DNA from: Mediterraneibacter glycyrrhizinilyticus
GTDB lineage: Bacteria; Bacillota; Clostridia; Lachnospirales; Lachnospiraceae
Assembly (NCBI RefSeq): GCF_015560805.1
Contig: NZ_JADMSO010000003.1
Location: 62,001 to 126,000 of the forward strand
Reading direction: 5' to 3'
Length of the DNA stretch: 64,000 bases
The notes under the pieces were generated by a model, which ran no database searches, was not told the DNA's origin, and worked only from the letters and a program-made list of their open reading frames with translations. Position 1 is the first letter of the stretch; every line of letters starts with the position of its first letter. A program made the position numbers and the translations under genes. Of the stretch, positions 8,576-16,870 are shown piece after piece.

Positions 8576-9520
8576 ATGAAAAGGGAAGAGTTAAAATTTG
8601 AAGATTGGGGAGCGATCTGGCTGAATTACAAGAAAGAGTTTGTAAAGGAATCCACATATGCGAATTATCTGACGGCGATGGCGAACCACATTATTCCGGC
8701 ATTTCAGGGAATGAAAATCGAAGAAATCTCAAATCGGGTCATTCAAAAAACAATACTGATGTGGTCGAAATCCGGTCGAAGAAACCAGTGCGGAGGACTG
8801 GCAGTAAAGACGATCAAGGATATGGTTGTGATTTTAAAAATGTGCCTGAAAGATTATGAAGAGTTTTACGAATTGGACAGCAAAAGCAGAACGGTGAAAT
8901 ATCCGGTACAAAACAGAAGTAATGAGATTGAAGTGTGGTCAAGAGAACAGCAGGATTTTGTGATGCGGCTGATCCGGGAAAATCTTGGGAATGAAACACT
9001 GGGATATGCGATTTCGTTATGTACGGGAATACGGATCGGAGAACTGTGCGCGCTTCAATGGAATGATATTGATCTGCAGAACCGGATGATTCGGATCAAC
9101 AAGACGCTGCAGCGTATTTATCTGAAAACAGATGCGGGAAGAGGGATTTCCAAGGTGATCATCACGTCTCCAAAATCAGAAAAGTCAATACGAGAAGTGC
9201 CGATCTCAAATATTTTGTTTGGATTGTTTTCCGAGATCGGAGAAAAAAGAGGGGATTGTTATGTGTTGACGGGAAAAGATACCTATATCGAACCGAGGTT
9301 GTATCGAAAGCATTACCGGGATTTTATGGAACGTTATCAGGTGAAACCAATCAAATTTCATGCGCTGCGGCATACGTTTGCAACAAGGTGTATTGAGAAT
9401 GGAGCAGATTATAAAATAGTGAGTGAACTTTTAGGGCATGCTTCGGTAAATCTGACATTGAATTTATATGTACATCCAAATCTGGAAGACAAGCGGCGAT
9501 GTGTTGATTTGATTTGTTGA
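8576..9520 (+). CDS. tyrosine recombinase / phage-type integrase
   Basis: 314 residues. Residues 1-110 form a SAM-like core-binding domain with YANYLTAMANHIIPAFQG. The catalytic domain shows the full tyrosine-recombinase set: Arg in TGIRIGELCALQW, Lys in SPKSEKSIREVPI, HALRHTFATR for the His-x-x-Arg box, GHASVNLT for the second His, and the nucleophile Tyr in LNLYVHPN. The enzyme should cut and rejoin DNA at a specific site. No excisionase, relaxase, phage gene or tRNA lies beside it, so the element it served is not evident. It could be a remnant or a dedicated inverting recombinase. Start has AGGAG at 8562-8566. Its 3' end overlaps the promoter of the next gene. Confidence 0.9.
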   Translation: MKREELKFEDWGAIWLNYKKEFVKESTYANYLTAMANHIIPAFQGMKIEEISNRVIQKTILMWSKSGRRNQCGGLAVKTIKDMVVILKMCLKDYEEFYELDSKSRTVKYPVQNRSNEIEVWSREQQDFVMRLIRENLGNETLGYAISLCTGIRIGELCALQWNDIDLQNRMIRINKTLQRIYLKTDAGRGISKVIITSPKSEKSIREVPISNILFGLFSEIGEKRGDCYVLTGKDTYIEPRLYRKHYRDFMERYQVKPIKFHALRHTFATRCIENGADYKIVSELLGHASVNLTLNLYVHPNLEDKRRCVDLIC

Positions 9521-9545
9521 AGCAGAAAACATTTTATGTTATGAT
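9517..9545 (+). promoter_or_regulatory. sigma-A promoter for the wall-binding protein operon
   Basis: TTGAAG (9517-9522), 17-bp spacer, TATGAT (9540-9545). It overlaps the stop codon of the recombinase gene. A palindrome (9563-9608) falls in the resulting leader. Confidence 0.6.
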
Positions 9546-9562
9546 AGATATGTTTGACAAGT

Positions 9563-9608
9563 GGTGTCAGTATGCAATGGATTGTTTTCCCATTTATACG
9601 CTGACGCT
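9563..9608. repeat. dispersed palindrome, copy 1
   Basis: Arms GTGTCAGTATGCAATGG (9564-9580) and CCCATTTATACGCTGACGC (9589-9607) form an imperfect hairpin. Read on the minus strand the right arm, GCGTCAGCGTATAAATGGG, resembles the GCGTCGRTGTACAAGGGG arms of the other copies. It lies in the 5' leader of the CHAP-like gene. Confidence 0.5.
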
Positions 9609-9647
9609 GCAGAAAGTGGAAAGATAAAAGTACACGAGGAGGAACGA

Positions 9648-11030
9648 ATGCAGAAAATGTGGGAATATAAACGAATCGGAAAAAGCATGGTATGCCTGTT
9701 GGCAGCAGGTGCGTTGACATTTTCCAATATGAATATTGTTATGGCGGCGGATCCGCAGGCTGTGGCGGAAAAGACAGAAGATGAAAAAGCGCCGAAAGGA
9801 ATTTTGGGAAATGGAACAAATGGGATTTCCATTGATATTCATGGAGCGGTTTATAAGAACTACGCCAAGAAGTCTTATGGAAGCTATGCGTATGGACCGG
9901 AGGGATGCGCCTGGTTTGCATCAGCCCGGGCTAGTGAGCTGACGGGGAACGATACACCGATTTTTGACGGGATGAATTGGTATCATACATGGTATGACAA
10001 TTATGGGTATACGCGTGGTCAGAAACCGCATGCGAAAGCATTGGCATGTTATACGGGGCATGTAGCTGTTGTGGAACAGGTTGACGGAGACGAGATCACC
10101 ATAAGCGAGGGCGGATGGGGACCGGCAGGAAAAGAGCATGGATATACGATCATCCAGACAATGACACAGAAAGAATTGGAGTCGGATCGTGGAGGTACCG
10201 GAGCATTTATCGGATATGTTTATTTAGACGGAGCACAGCTTGGTGGAGAGGACAAGCCGTCAAATCCGGGAGACGGAAATTCCGAAAACAGTGATCAAAA
10301 TAATAATCAAAATAATAATTCGGGCAATCACTCCGGAAATGAAAATGCCGGAGAAGGCGGCAATATTGCAGATGGATGGCATAACGACGGTGTGTCATGG
10401 CAATATTTTCAGAATGGACGTGCTCTGACTTCGCAATGGGTATCAGACAGCGGAAAATGGTATTATGTGGGAGCGGATACATATATGGAGAGTCTGACTT
10501 GGCTGCAGTTGGGTGGAAAGTGGTATTATCTTACAACGGACGGAAGCATGGCGACCGGTTGGGTACAGCTTGGAAGTGAGTGGTATTATCTGAATGCGGA
10601 CGGAAGTATGGCGACCGGCTGGATACAGCTTGGAAATGACTGGTATTACTTGAATGCGAACGGTGCGATGGCAGCGGATACATGGGTAGATGGTTTTTAT
10701 CTGGAAAGTGACGGAAAATGGCAGGTTCCCGGTACATGGTATCTGAATGAAAACGGCTGGTGGTATTCTTATCCTGCGGGCGGTTATCCGGCAGCATGCT
10801 GGGAAATGATCGGAAATGACTGGTATCATTTTGATGCGCAGGGATATATGGAAACCGGCTGGATCTGGGATGGTGCAGCTTGGTACTATCTGCAGGAAAA
10901 TGGGGCGATGCTGAAAAATTGCTGGATCTCCAATTATTATGTCGGCGACAACGGAGCAATGTATACGGACAGATGGACTCCGGATGGATACTATGTCGGC
11001 GGAGACGGACTCTGGATTCCGGAAAAATAA
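9648..11030 (+). CDS. secreted CHAP-like wall hydrolase with choline-binding-type repeats
   Basis: 460 residues from the ATG at 9648, chosen because GAGGAGGAA lies just upstream; an earlier in-frame start at 9561 falls in a palindrome. Residues 8-30 are a signal peptide (basic start, hydrophobic core, cut near VMAA). Residues 60-200 form a CHAP-like papain-fold domain with Cys87 in GPEGCAWFAS and His138 in TGHVAVVEQ. That fold cuts peptidoglycan amide bonds. An Asn/Gly/Ser-rich linker (205-260) leads to about ten repeats of the GWxxxxxxWYYLxxxGxM type, which bind choline on teichoic acids in streptococci. The layout recalls pneumococcal CbpD without its SH3 part. It is first of three adjacent genes sharing these repeats. 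Target chemistry is inferred. Confidence 0.8.
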   Translation: MQKMWEYKRIGKSMVCLLAAGALTFSNMNIVMAADPQAVAEKTEDEKAPKGILGNGTNGISIDIHGAVYKNYAKKSYGSYAYGPEGCAWFASARASELTGNDTPIFDGMNWYHTWYDNYGYTRGQKPHAKALACYTGHVAVVEQVDGDEITISEGGWGPAGKEHGYTIIQTMTQKELESDRGGTGAFIGYVYLDGAQLGGEDKPSNPGDGNSENSDQNNNQNNNSGNHSGNENAGEGGNIADGWHNDGVSWQYFQNGRALTSQWVSDSGKWYYVGADTYMESLTWLQLGGKWYYLTTDGSMATGWVQLGSEWYYLNADGSMATGWIQLGNDWYYLNANGAMAADTWVDGFYLESDGKWQVPGTWYLNENGWWYSYPAGGYPAACWEMIGNDWYHFDAQGYMETGWIWDGAAWYYLQENGAMLKNCWISNYYVGDNGAMYTDRWTPDGYYVGGDGLWIPEK

Positions 11031-11068
11031 AAGTATAAAAATAAGAAACATGGAGTGCAGGAAAGAAT

Positions 11069-12613
11069 ATGAGAGGAAAAAGTTTAAAGTTTGCAGGCGG
11101 TGCGGTGATCGGTATGGCAGCAGCTTGCCTGTTTTCCGGTATGGATGCAGCAGTGGCACAGGCGGCTTACGGAGTTACATATAATGAGGGCGGAAATCAT
11201 CTGGAAGATCTGTGGGGAACCGGATATAATGAAGTGCTTGGATGGCTGGGACAGCATACCAATGACAATTATTATCTTGGAACGATCCACAGTGTTGCGG
11301 CGCCGAACGACGGGGATAATCGAAATCCGGCAGGGGATTGTCAGGGAGCGAACGGACAGACAGATATACCGGGAAGCGCTGTGATGAACTGTACAGGATT
11401 CGTCTGGCATGTGATGTACAAAGCGAGTGGGATGGATCATGATACCGCGTATGCAACAATCCCGTCGCTTGGCGGTATGGGAGCCGGAGCATGGGGCAGT
11501 TATCTTCAGAATAATCAGGTTGAATATCGGACATATTACGGAGATAACAATACGGCGGCGGAGTTCGATCAGTTTGTGATGGATATTGTAAATGACGGGT
11601 ATATTGAGCCGGGGGATGTGATCTGGTTATGGGACAACAGTGCAGGTATGACCGGCACCGGAATCGCAGCGGGAAGCAGCCCGAATCATCATATCGGAAT
11701 TTATATCGGCACATATTTTGACGGACAGCCGCATGCTTATCCGTGGGTGGACGAAGCGTCTCCCAACCGTTGGTGGCATTCCTTTGGATCCAATGCATAT
11801 ACGGGAGAATCGTGGATGTGTAATCTGACAAGTAAAGTGTCGCCGGGAGCATTTTGTGATGCGATCACGGTGATCAAATTGGGAAAAAGCGGACAGTGGA
11901 TCCAGGACGCTTCCGGCTGGTGGTGGTTAAGAAGCGACGGCTCGTATCCGGCAGGAACATGGGAGATGATCAAAGGAAAATGGTATCTGTTTGATGAACG
12001 CGGCTATATGCAAACCGGCTGGGTAAATCAAAATGGTACCTGGTATTATCTGCAGCCAAACGGAGCGATGCAGACCGGTTGGGGATGGATCAACGGACAG
12101 TGGTACTATTTTTCGCAGAGCGGAGCAATGCAGGTAGGCTGGGTGTTGGATGGTCACAGTTGGTATTTTATGCAGAATGACGGTTCCATGTATAAAGGAT
12201 GGCTGGATCAAAACGGAACCTGGTATTATATGAACGGCAGCGGCGTAATGCAGACCGGTTGGTTGTATCAGAATAACAGCTGGTATTATTTGTCCGGAAA
12301 CGGAGCGATGTATACGGGATGGCTTTGGGCTCGTGACAAGTGGTATTTCATGTATTCGGACGGCTCTATGGCGACCGGAATGATCACGGTAGGCAATGCG
12401 GATTATTATCAGGCTCCGTCCGGAGAAACTTTGTACGGCTGGATCTGGAAAGGCGACGCCTGGTGTTATGCAGATGACGCCGGCGTGATCCAAAAAAATA
12501 TGTGGAAATGGATTGACGGAGAATGTTATTATTTTGATTCCACAGGGAATATGGCTGTCGATACATGGATTGACGGATGTTATGTAAATTCCAGCGGTGC
12601 CTGGGTATATTAA
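11069..12613 (+). CDS. secreted NlpC/P60-like hydrolase with choline-binding-type repeats
   Basis: 514 residues. A signal peptide covers residues 1-33 (RGKSLKFAGG, hydrophobic stretch, cut near AQAA). Residues 35-270 look like a divergent NlpC/P60 cysteine peptidase: Cys108 in MNCTGFVWHVMY and the His207-His208 pair in SPNHHIGIYIG occupy the expected order. The C-terminal half (from about 273) is made of ten or more GWxxxNGxWYYLxxxGAM repeats that should anchor the enzyme to the wall. It probably cuts stem peptides or cross-links outside the cell. ATG at 11069 follows GGAAAGAAT, only 38 bases after the CHAP-like gene, so co-transcription is likely. A terminator closes the pair at 12619-12650. 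Catalytic family call is moderate; repeat call is strong. Confidence 0.75.
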   Translation: MRGKSLKFAGGAVIGMAAACLFSGMDAAVAQAAYGVTYNEGGNHLEDLWGTGYNEVLGWLGQHTNDNYYLGTIHSVAAPNDGDNRNPAGDCQGANGQTDIPGSAVMNCTGFVWHVMYKASGMDHDTAYATIPSLGGMGAGAWGSYLQNNQVEYRTYYGDNNTAAEFDQFVMDIVNDGYIEPGDVIWLWDNSAGMTGTGIAAGSSPNHHIGIYIGTYFDGQPHAYPWVDEASPNRWWHSFGSNAYTGESWMCNLTSKVSPGAFCDAITVIKLGKSGQWIQDASGWWWLRSDGSYPAGTWEMIKGKWYLFDERGYMQTGWVNQNGTWYYLQPNGAMQTGWGWINGQWYYFSQSGAMQVGWVLDGHSWYFMQNDGSMYKGWLDQNGTWYYMNGSGVMQTGWLYQNNSWYYLSGNGAMYTGWLWARDKWYFMYSDGSMATGMITVGNADYYQAPSGETLYGWIWKGDAWCYADDAGVIQKNMWKWIDGECYYFDSTGNMAVDTWIDGCYVNSSGAWVY

Positions 12614-12618
12614 AGATT

Positions 12619-12650
12619 AAAAAGGCAGGGCGGGAGTGCCTTGCCTTTTT
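12619..12650 (+). terminator. intrinsic terminator after the NlpC/P60-like gene
   Basis: AAAAAGGCAGGGC and GCCTTGCCTTTTT pair over 13 bp with one wobble, ending in a T run. A GTG at 12636 inside this hairpin is therefore not a likely start for the next gene. Confidence 0.75.
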
Positions 12651-12710
12651 CCTTTTCAAGAAAAGTGGGAAAAGAAACAGATACGATTTGAAAGAAAGGT
12701 GGCAGATGCG

Positions 12711-14810
12711 TTGGCAATAGAAAATCAAAAGAGACGGCGGAAATATAAATTTTTCCAATGGATTTTTTTAATTGGATTATTTTGCTTTTTCGCGTGGAAT
12801 AGCGCCGCACAAACGGTACAGGCGGCAGGGGGGAATGCTAAAATTCATTTTTTGACATTGCCGGAGAATACGACAGCGATACTTCTCGAATGCAACGGAA
12901 GATTTGGAATGGTGGATTCCGGTGAAGACAGTGATTATCCGGACGGAAGTGATCCAAATTATCCGCAGAACCCGGGGATTTCAATGATAGACGGATGGGA
13001 GGACGATGTGATTGCGTATTTATACTCGGTCGGGGTAAATACAGAAAATTTCGAGTTTTATATCGGAACACATGCACACAGCGATCATATCGGGACAGCA
13101 GATGAAGTGATCCGCGAATTCCGACCGGAAAGGGTTTATCTTCAGGAATATAGCGATCAATATATTTCGAGTCCGATCCAATATATGGATAATCAATATA
13201 TTTATGACAGAGCAGTGGCAGCTGCCAGGGAAGTCGGCGCGGAATTGATTCAGGATTTTTCCACAGAAGATCTTTCCGGCATTCATTCCCCTGTGTTTAC
13301 ACTGGGAAATGATATGACGGTGGAAATCATGAATTATGGTTTCAGTCATATGATGATCTCCAATGCGAATGATATGAGTCTGGGAGTAAAAGTCAGCGCG
13401 AATGGAAAGACGGCATTTCTTGCCGGAGATATTAACAATACACTAGGTGCTGAAAATACACTGGCAGGGCAGTTAGGTCATGTGGATTTATTGTGTATGG
13501 GGCATCATGGATTTTATGGTTCCAATACACCAGGATATATGGACGCACTGAGTCCGGATCTTCTGATACTTCCCGGTAACGTTCAGGCGGTTTCTACTGT
13601 CGGGACAAGAAGTACTTATACAATTTTGAAAGAATTAAGCCAAAATGGTGTTCCGATGTATGCGACGGCACTTTATGAGCCTTATATGGATGCAATCGTC
13701 ATTTCTATGGATGAAGCGCTTTCGGATAATGTTCCAGCAGAGATAAATGTTCCGGCATGGTTTCAGGAAAAGCGGGAAATTATCAATTACCGGAAAGGAT
13801 TTCCGGAAAAAATGACGGGATGGTCGGAGAGGTATGATAAAAAGAAAGCCTATTTTTCCGATTCTTCCTGTGCAGTTCGATCGGAATGGATCACGGTAAA
13901 TGATAAGAAATATTATGCGGATGAGAACGGTTGGATCCAAATGGAGGGATGGTTTTTACAAGACGGACATTGGTATTATGCCGACCGGAAGAGCGGAGAG
14001 ATTTTAACCGGCTGGATCTATGTGGATGACAGTTGGTTTTATATGGAAAAAGACGGCGCGATGCTTCCTGGCGGATGGCATCAGATCGATGGAAACTATT
14101 ATTATATGTATTTTCACGGAGCGCTTGCCACCGATACATGGATCGGAGATTTTTATGTGGATGAATCGGGCGTTTGGAGACCGGAATATGCACCGAAACA
14201 TTGGGTAAATGATAACGGAAGCTGGTGGTATCGTCACGATGACGGAAGCTACCCGGTTTCGGAATGGGGGCTGATCGACGGAAGTTGGTATTATTTTGAT
14301 GCGGCGGGCTGGATGCAGACCGGATGGCTGAATCAAAATAACAGTTGGTATTACTTAAGCGAAAGCGGAGCAATGCTCTCGAATGGCTGGTATTGGATCG
14401 ATGGAAGCTGTTACTATATGTATGGATCCGGTCAGATGGCGGCTAATACATGGATTGAGAAATCCTATGTAAATGCATCGGGAATATGGATCCCCAATTA
14501 CAGTATCGGACAGTGGATGCAGTCAGGAAGTTTATGGTGGTATCTGTACGATGCCGGTGGATTTCCAAAAGCACAGTGGGAAATTATAGGCGGAGACTGG
14601 TATTATTTTGATGAATCCGGCTGGATGCAGACCGGATGGAAATTTATCGGGGATGCATGGTACTATTTGAATGAAAGCGGAGCAATGCTTTCAAAGGGCT
14701 GGCATTGGATTGACGGAAGCTGCTATTATATGGATGCATCCGGAAAGATGATGACGGATACATGGATTGACGGAAGTTATGTGAACAGTTCAGGTGTTTG
14801 GATTCCTTAA
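12711..14810 (+). CDS. secreted metallo-beta-lactamase-fold esterase with wall-binding repeats, Pce-like
   Basis: 699 residues from TTG 12711, set by GAAAGGTGG (12694-12702); an earlier in-frame GTG lies in a terminator. A basic start and hydrophobic span (RRRKYKFFQWIFLIGLFCFF) ending at TVQAA is a signal peptide. The catalytic domain carries THAHSDHIG (His121, His123, Asp125, His126), LAGDIN and MGHHGFYGS, the zinc ligands of the metallo-beta-lactamase fold in the ComEC-like branch. From about residue 390 come some 14 choline-binding-type repeats in two blocks. A zinc esterase of this fold with such repeats is known as Pce/CbpE of Streptococcus pneumoniae, which removes phosphorylcholine from teichoic acid. 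That activity here is inference. No catalytic residue is obviously lost. Confidence 0.75.
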   Translation: MAIENQKRRRKYKFFQWIFLIGLFCFFAWNSAAQTVQAAGGNAKIHFLTLPENTTAILLECNGRFGMVDSGEDSDYPDGSDPNYPQNPGISMIDGWEDDVIAYLYSVGVNTENFEFYIGTHAHSDHIGTADEVIREFRPERVYLQEYSDQYISSPIQYMDNQYIYDRAVAAAREVGAELIQDFSTEDLSGIHSPVFTLGNDMTVEIMNYGFSHMMISNANDMSLGVKVSANGKTAFLAGDINNTLGAENTLAGQLGHVDLLCMGHHGFYGSNTPGYMDALSPDLLILPGNVQAVSTVGTRSTYTILKELSQNGVPMYATALYEPYMDAIVISMDEALSDNVPAEINVPAWFQEKREIINYRKGFPEKMTGWSERYDKKKAYFSDSSCAVRSEWITVNDKKYYADENGWIQMEGWFLQDGHWYYADRKSGEILTGWIYVDDSWFYMEKDGAMLPGGWHQIDGNYYYMYFHGALATDTWIGDFYVDESGVWRPEYAPKHWVNDNGSWWYRHDDGSYPVSEWGLIDGSWYYFDAAGWMQTGWLNQNNSWYYLSESGAMLSNGWYWIDGSCYYMYGSGQMAANTWIEKSYVNASGIWIPNYSIGQWMQSGSLWWYLYDAGGFPKAQWEIIGGDWYYFDESGWMQTGWKFIGDAWYYLNESGAMLSKGWHWIDGSCYYMDASGKMMTDTWIDGSYVNSSGVWIP

Positions 14811-14850
14811 CAAAATTGTAGGAAAATTGTAATAAAATTCCGGTGAAGAA

Positions 14851-14879
14851 TTGAATTTCAAAATTTGGTGTGATACGAT
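14851..14879 (+). promoter_or_regulatory. sigma-A promoter for the YerB-like lipoprotein
   Basis: TTGAAT (14851-14856), 17-bp spacer, TACGAT (14874-14879). The ATG is at 14915 behind AAGGAGGAGG. Confidence 0.65.
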
Positions 14880-14914
14880 AAATGTAGTATTGGAGTACAA
14901 GGAGGAGGCAGAAT

Positions 14915-16015
14915 ATGAAGAAGTTAAAAGTACTGGTGCTGCTGGGGGTCGTAGCATTGAGTCTCGCAGCATGTAAAAAAGAAGAGCCTGCAAACGAGCC
15001 GGAGACGAAGCAAGAAGCAGTGAAAGAGACGAAAGAGGAGCCGAAACAGGACGAGCCGGTTTCGGAGGAAGAGATTCCGGCGAATCAGAACCTTTTGACA
15101 GGAATCCCGGATTTGTCAGATGCGGCGATCGGAAAACGACCGGTAGCCGTTATGGTGAATAATGTAATGCCGGCAATGCCGCAGTATGGTGTGGAGGAAG
15201 CGGATCTGATCTTTGAAATCCCGGTGGAGGGAGATGTAACACGATTTATGGCGTTGTATGCCGACTATACTGCTGTGCCGAAAGTGTGTGCGGTTCGGAG
15301 TTGTCGTTATTATTTCCCGGTATTTTCCGAGGGATTCGATGCATTTTATGTAAACTGGGGAATTGATGACAGTATCGGAGATTATTTGAAAACGCTGGAT
15401 CTGGATCAATTCGATGGAATGTCTGACGGAAACGGAATGTTCGGAAGAGATCAGGCTCGCTTGGATGCGGGATATGACCTGGAGCATACAGCATACTTTG
15501 ACGGCACGATGTTTGCAGATGTCGTACAGAAAAACGGAATCCGAACCGATCTCGAAGAAGATAAACGAGATACTGCATTCAAATTCCATGGTTTGGATGA
15601 ACAGGTAAAACCGGATGGCGAAGCATGTGATCAGGTAGATATTAATTTTGGCGCACAGACCGCAACGCTTACATATGATCCGGAAAGAAATGTATATCTG
15701 AAGCAGATCAATGGAAATGCGCAGGTCGATGGCAATACACAGAATCAGCTTGCATTTACAAATGTATTTGTTTTGGAAACAGAAATTTCCGTAAGGGATG
15801 AAATCGGGCATAAAAGAATTGAAGTGATGGGCGGAAAAAATTCCACAGGTTATTATATTTCAAATGGCGCCGTACAGAAAATCAGTTGGGAAAAAGACGG
15901 AGGAAAAGAATCTTCCCGTTTGAAATTCTACGATGAGAACGGAGAGGAATTAACAATCAACCGTGGTAAAAGTTATATTGCAGTGAATTATGCGGATAAG
16001 ACTACATTTCAGTAG
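14915..16015 (+). CDS. yerB: DUF3048 (YerB-type) lipoprotein
   Basis: 366 residues. The lipoprotein signal MKKLKVLVLLGVVALSLAAC ends in the lipobox LAAC, so Cys20 should be lipid-modified and the protein held on the outer face of the membrane. A Glu/Lys-rich linker (21-55) leads to the DUF3048 core: NLLTGIPDLSDAAIGKRPVAVMV, EADLIFEIPVEGDVTRFMALY, and the C-terminal ISWEKDGGKESSRLKFYDENGEELTINRGKSYI. B. subtilis YerB belongs to this family; its biochemical role is not well defined. It has its own promoter and a strong terminator at 16071-16113, so it is a single-gene unit. Length is normal for the family. Confidence 0.85.
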   Translation: MKKLKVLVLLGVVALSLAACKKEEPANEPETKQEAVKETKEEPKQDEPVSEEEIPANQNLLTGIPDLSDAAIGKRPVAVMVNNVMPAMPQYGVEEADLIFEIPVEGDVTRFMALYADYTAVPKVCAVRSCRYYFPVFSEGFDAFYVNWGIDDSIGDYLKTLDLDQFDGMSDGNGMFGRDQARLDAGYDLEHTAYFDGTMFADVVQKNGIRTDLEEDKRDTAFKFHGLDEQVKPDGEACDQVDINFGAQTATLTYDPERNVYLKQINGNAQVDGNTQNQLAFTNVFVLETEISVRDEIGHKRIEVMGGKNSTGYYISNGAVQKISWEKDGGKESSRLKFYDENGEELTINRGKSYIAVNYADKTTFQ

Positions 16016-16070
16016 AATGTAGTGAAAAGTTAAAAAAACAAAGAAAGCCATTTTGCAGAAGTGGGACAGA

Positions 16071-16113
16071 AAACAGGGCAGCAGACCGATAGTCGGTCGG
16101 CTGCCCTGTTTTT
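16071..16113 (+). terminator. strong intrinsic terminator
   Basis: AAACAGGGCAGC-AGACCGA and TCGGTC-GGCTGCCCTGTT form a nearly perfect long stem around TAG, followed by five T. It ends the YerB-like gene and isolates the cotJ operon. Confidence 0.9.
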
Positions 16114-16202
16114 GGGTGTGGGAGGTGCTTTTAGTGGAACACTTTCTCAATATTTTCCATAATATAAGTAGTGTAAACAATACCGAAAGGAGTTTTTATC
16201 GA

Positions 16203-16601
16203 ATGGCAAATTGTCAGAATCCTATGCGATATGGACGCCAGACTCCGATGTATACACAGAGGAGTACCTGTAATACGTGTGGTTCCGTACGTCAGAATCC
16301 GCGTCCGGTTCAGCAGGAATGCCCAAGACCGCAAGAATCTCAGGTGACACGTCCTTTCTCTGATTGCAGAGAACGTATCGATCGTGTGGAACATCTTCCC
16401 GAAAATTGTAAGGTACATGTTCATAAAGAACATCACTGCCACTGCTCCAAAGATCCATTATGGGAAATGCCTCTTGCTATGGCATATGTTCCTTGGCAGA
16501 GATGGCAGGAAATCTACGATGTATGCGACGGATTTCAACGAGGAACTATTTTCCGTGAACTGGATAAACCGTTCCATGGGAAAGGAGGATGCAATCGATG
16601 A
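16203..16601 (+). CDS. cotJA: spore coat-associated protein CotJA
   Basis: 132 residues from ATG 16203, behind AAAGGAG (16185-16191). The last 45 residues carry the CotJA core AMAYVPWQRWQEIYD followed by RGTIFRELDKPF. The first 85 residues are Cys-, Pro- and Gln-rich (CNTCGSVRQNPRP, HKEHHCHC), longer than the 82-residue B. subtilis protein. Such a Cys/His-rich extension may bind metal or cross-link. In Bacilli CotJA-C assemble in the spore coat under sigma-E. A -10-like CATAATAT at 16158-16165 would fit sigma-E loosely, but I see no convincing -35. It overlaps cotJB by four bases. Confidence 0.9.
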   Translation: MANCQNPMRYGRQTPMYTQRSTCNTCGSVRQNPRPVQQECPRPQESQVTRPFSDCRERIDRVEHLPENCKVHVHKEHHCHCSKDPLWEMPLAMAYVPWQRWQEIYDVCDGFQRGTIFRELDKPFHGKGGCNR

Positions 16602-16867
16602 GTGAATGCCCTTGCAGAAAAGAATTGTTAAATCAGATTAACGAAGCCAGTTTTGCCGTTGATGATGTAAAACTATATCTCAACACTCATCCCTGGGATG
16701 ATGAAGCATTGGTTTATTTTCAGGAATACAGCCGTATTCGTAACGAAGCTTTAAAAGAATATGCAAAGCATTATGGACCATTGACAATCGATACCGCCTC
16801 CCTGTCCTGTGAAGAACAATGGGATTGGATTGACGCACCATGGCCGTGGCAGGAAGGAGGATGTTGA
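16598..16867 (+). CDS. cotJB: spore coat protein CotJB
   Basis: 89 residues. CotJB family features: KELLNQINEASFAVDDVKLYLNTHPWDDEALVYFQEYS, then an acidic/aromatic end with WIDAPWPWQ. The ATG at 16598 overlaps the cotJA stop (ATGA) and has AAAGGAGG eight bases upstream; an in-frame ATG at 16589 is too close to that site. It is needed with CotJA and CotJC in the inner coat of spores in Bacillus; the same is inferred here. Confidence 0.9.
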   Translation: MSECPCRKELLNQINEASFAVDDVKLYLNTHPWDDEALVYFQEYSRIRNEALKEYAKHYGPLTIDTASLSCEEQWDWIDAPWPWQEGGC

Positions 16868-16870
16868 TTT

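Noticed and set aside
10443-11159. Long minus-strand frames opposite the wall-binding repeat genes
   Set aside because: They mirror the repeat codons of the real genes, have no ribosome sites and encode Ile/His/Arg-rich nonsense.
12636-12710. GTG start for the metallo-beta-lactamase protein 25 codons earlier
   Set aside because: The GTG lies in the loop of an intrinsic terminator and has no ribosome site; TTG 12711 has GAAAGGTGG at proper spacing and gives a proper signal peptide.
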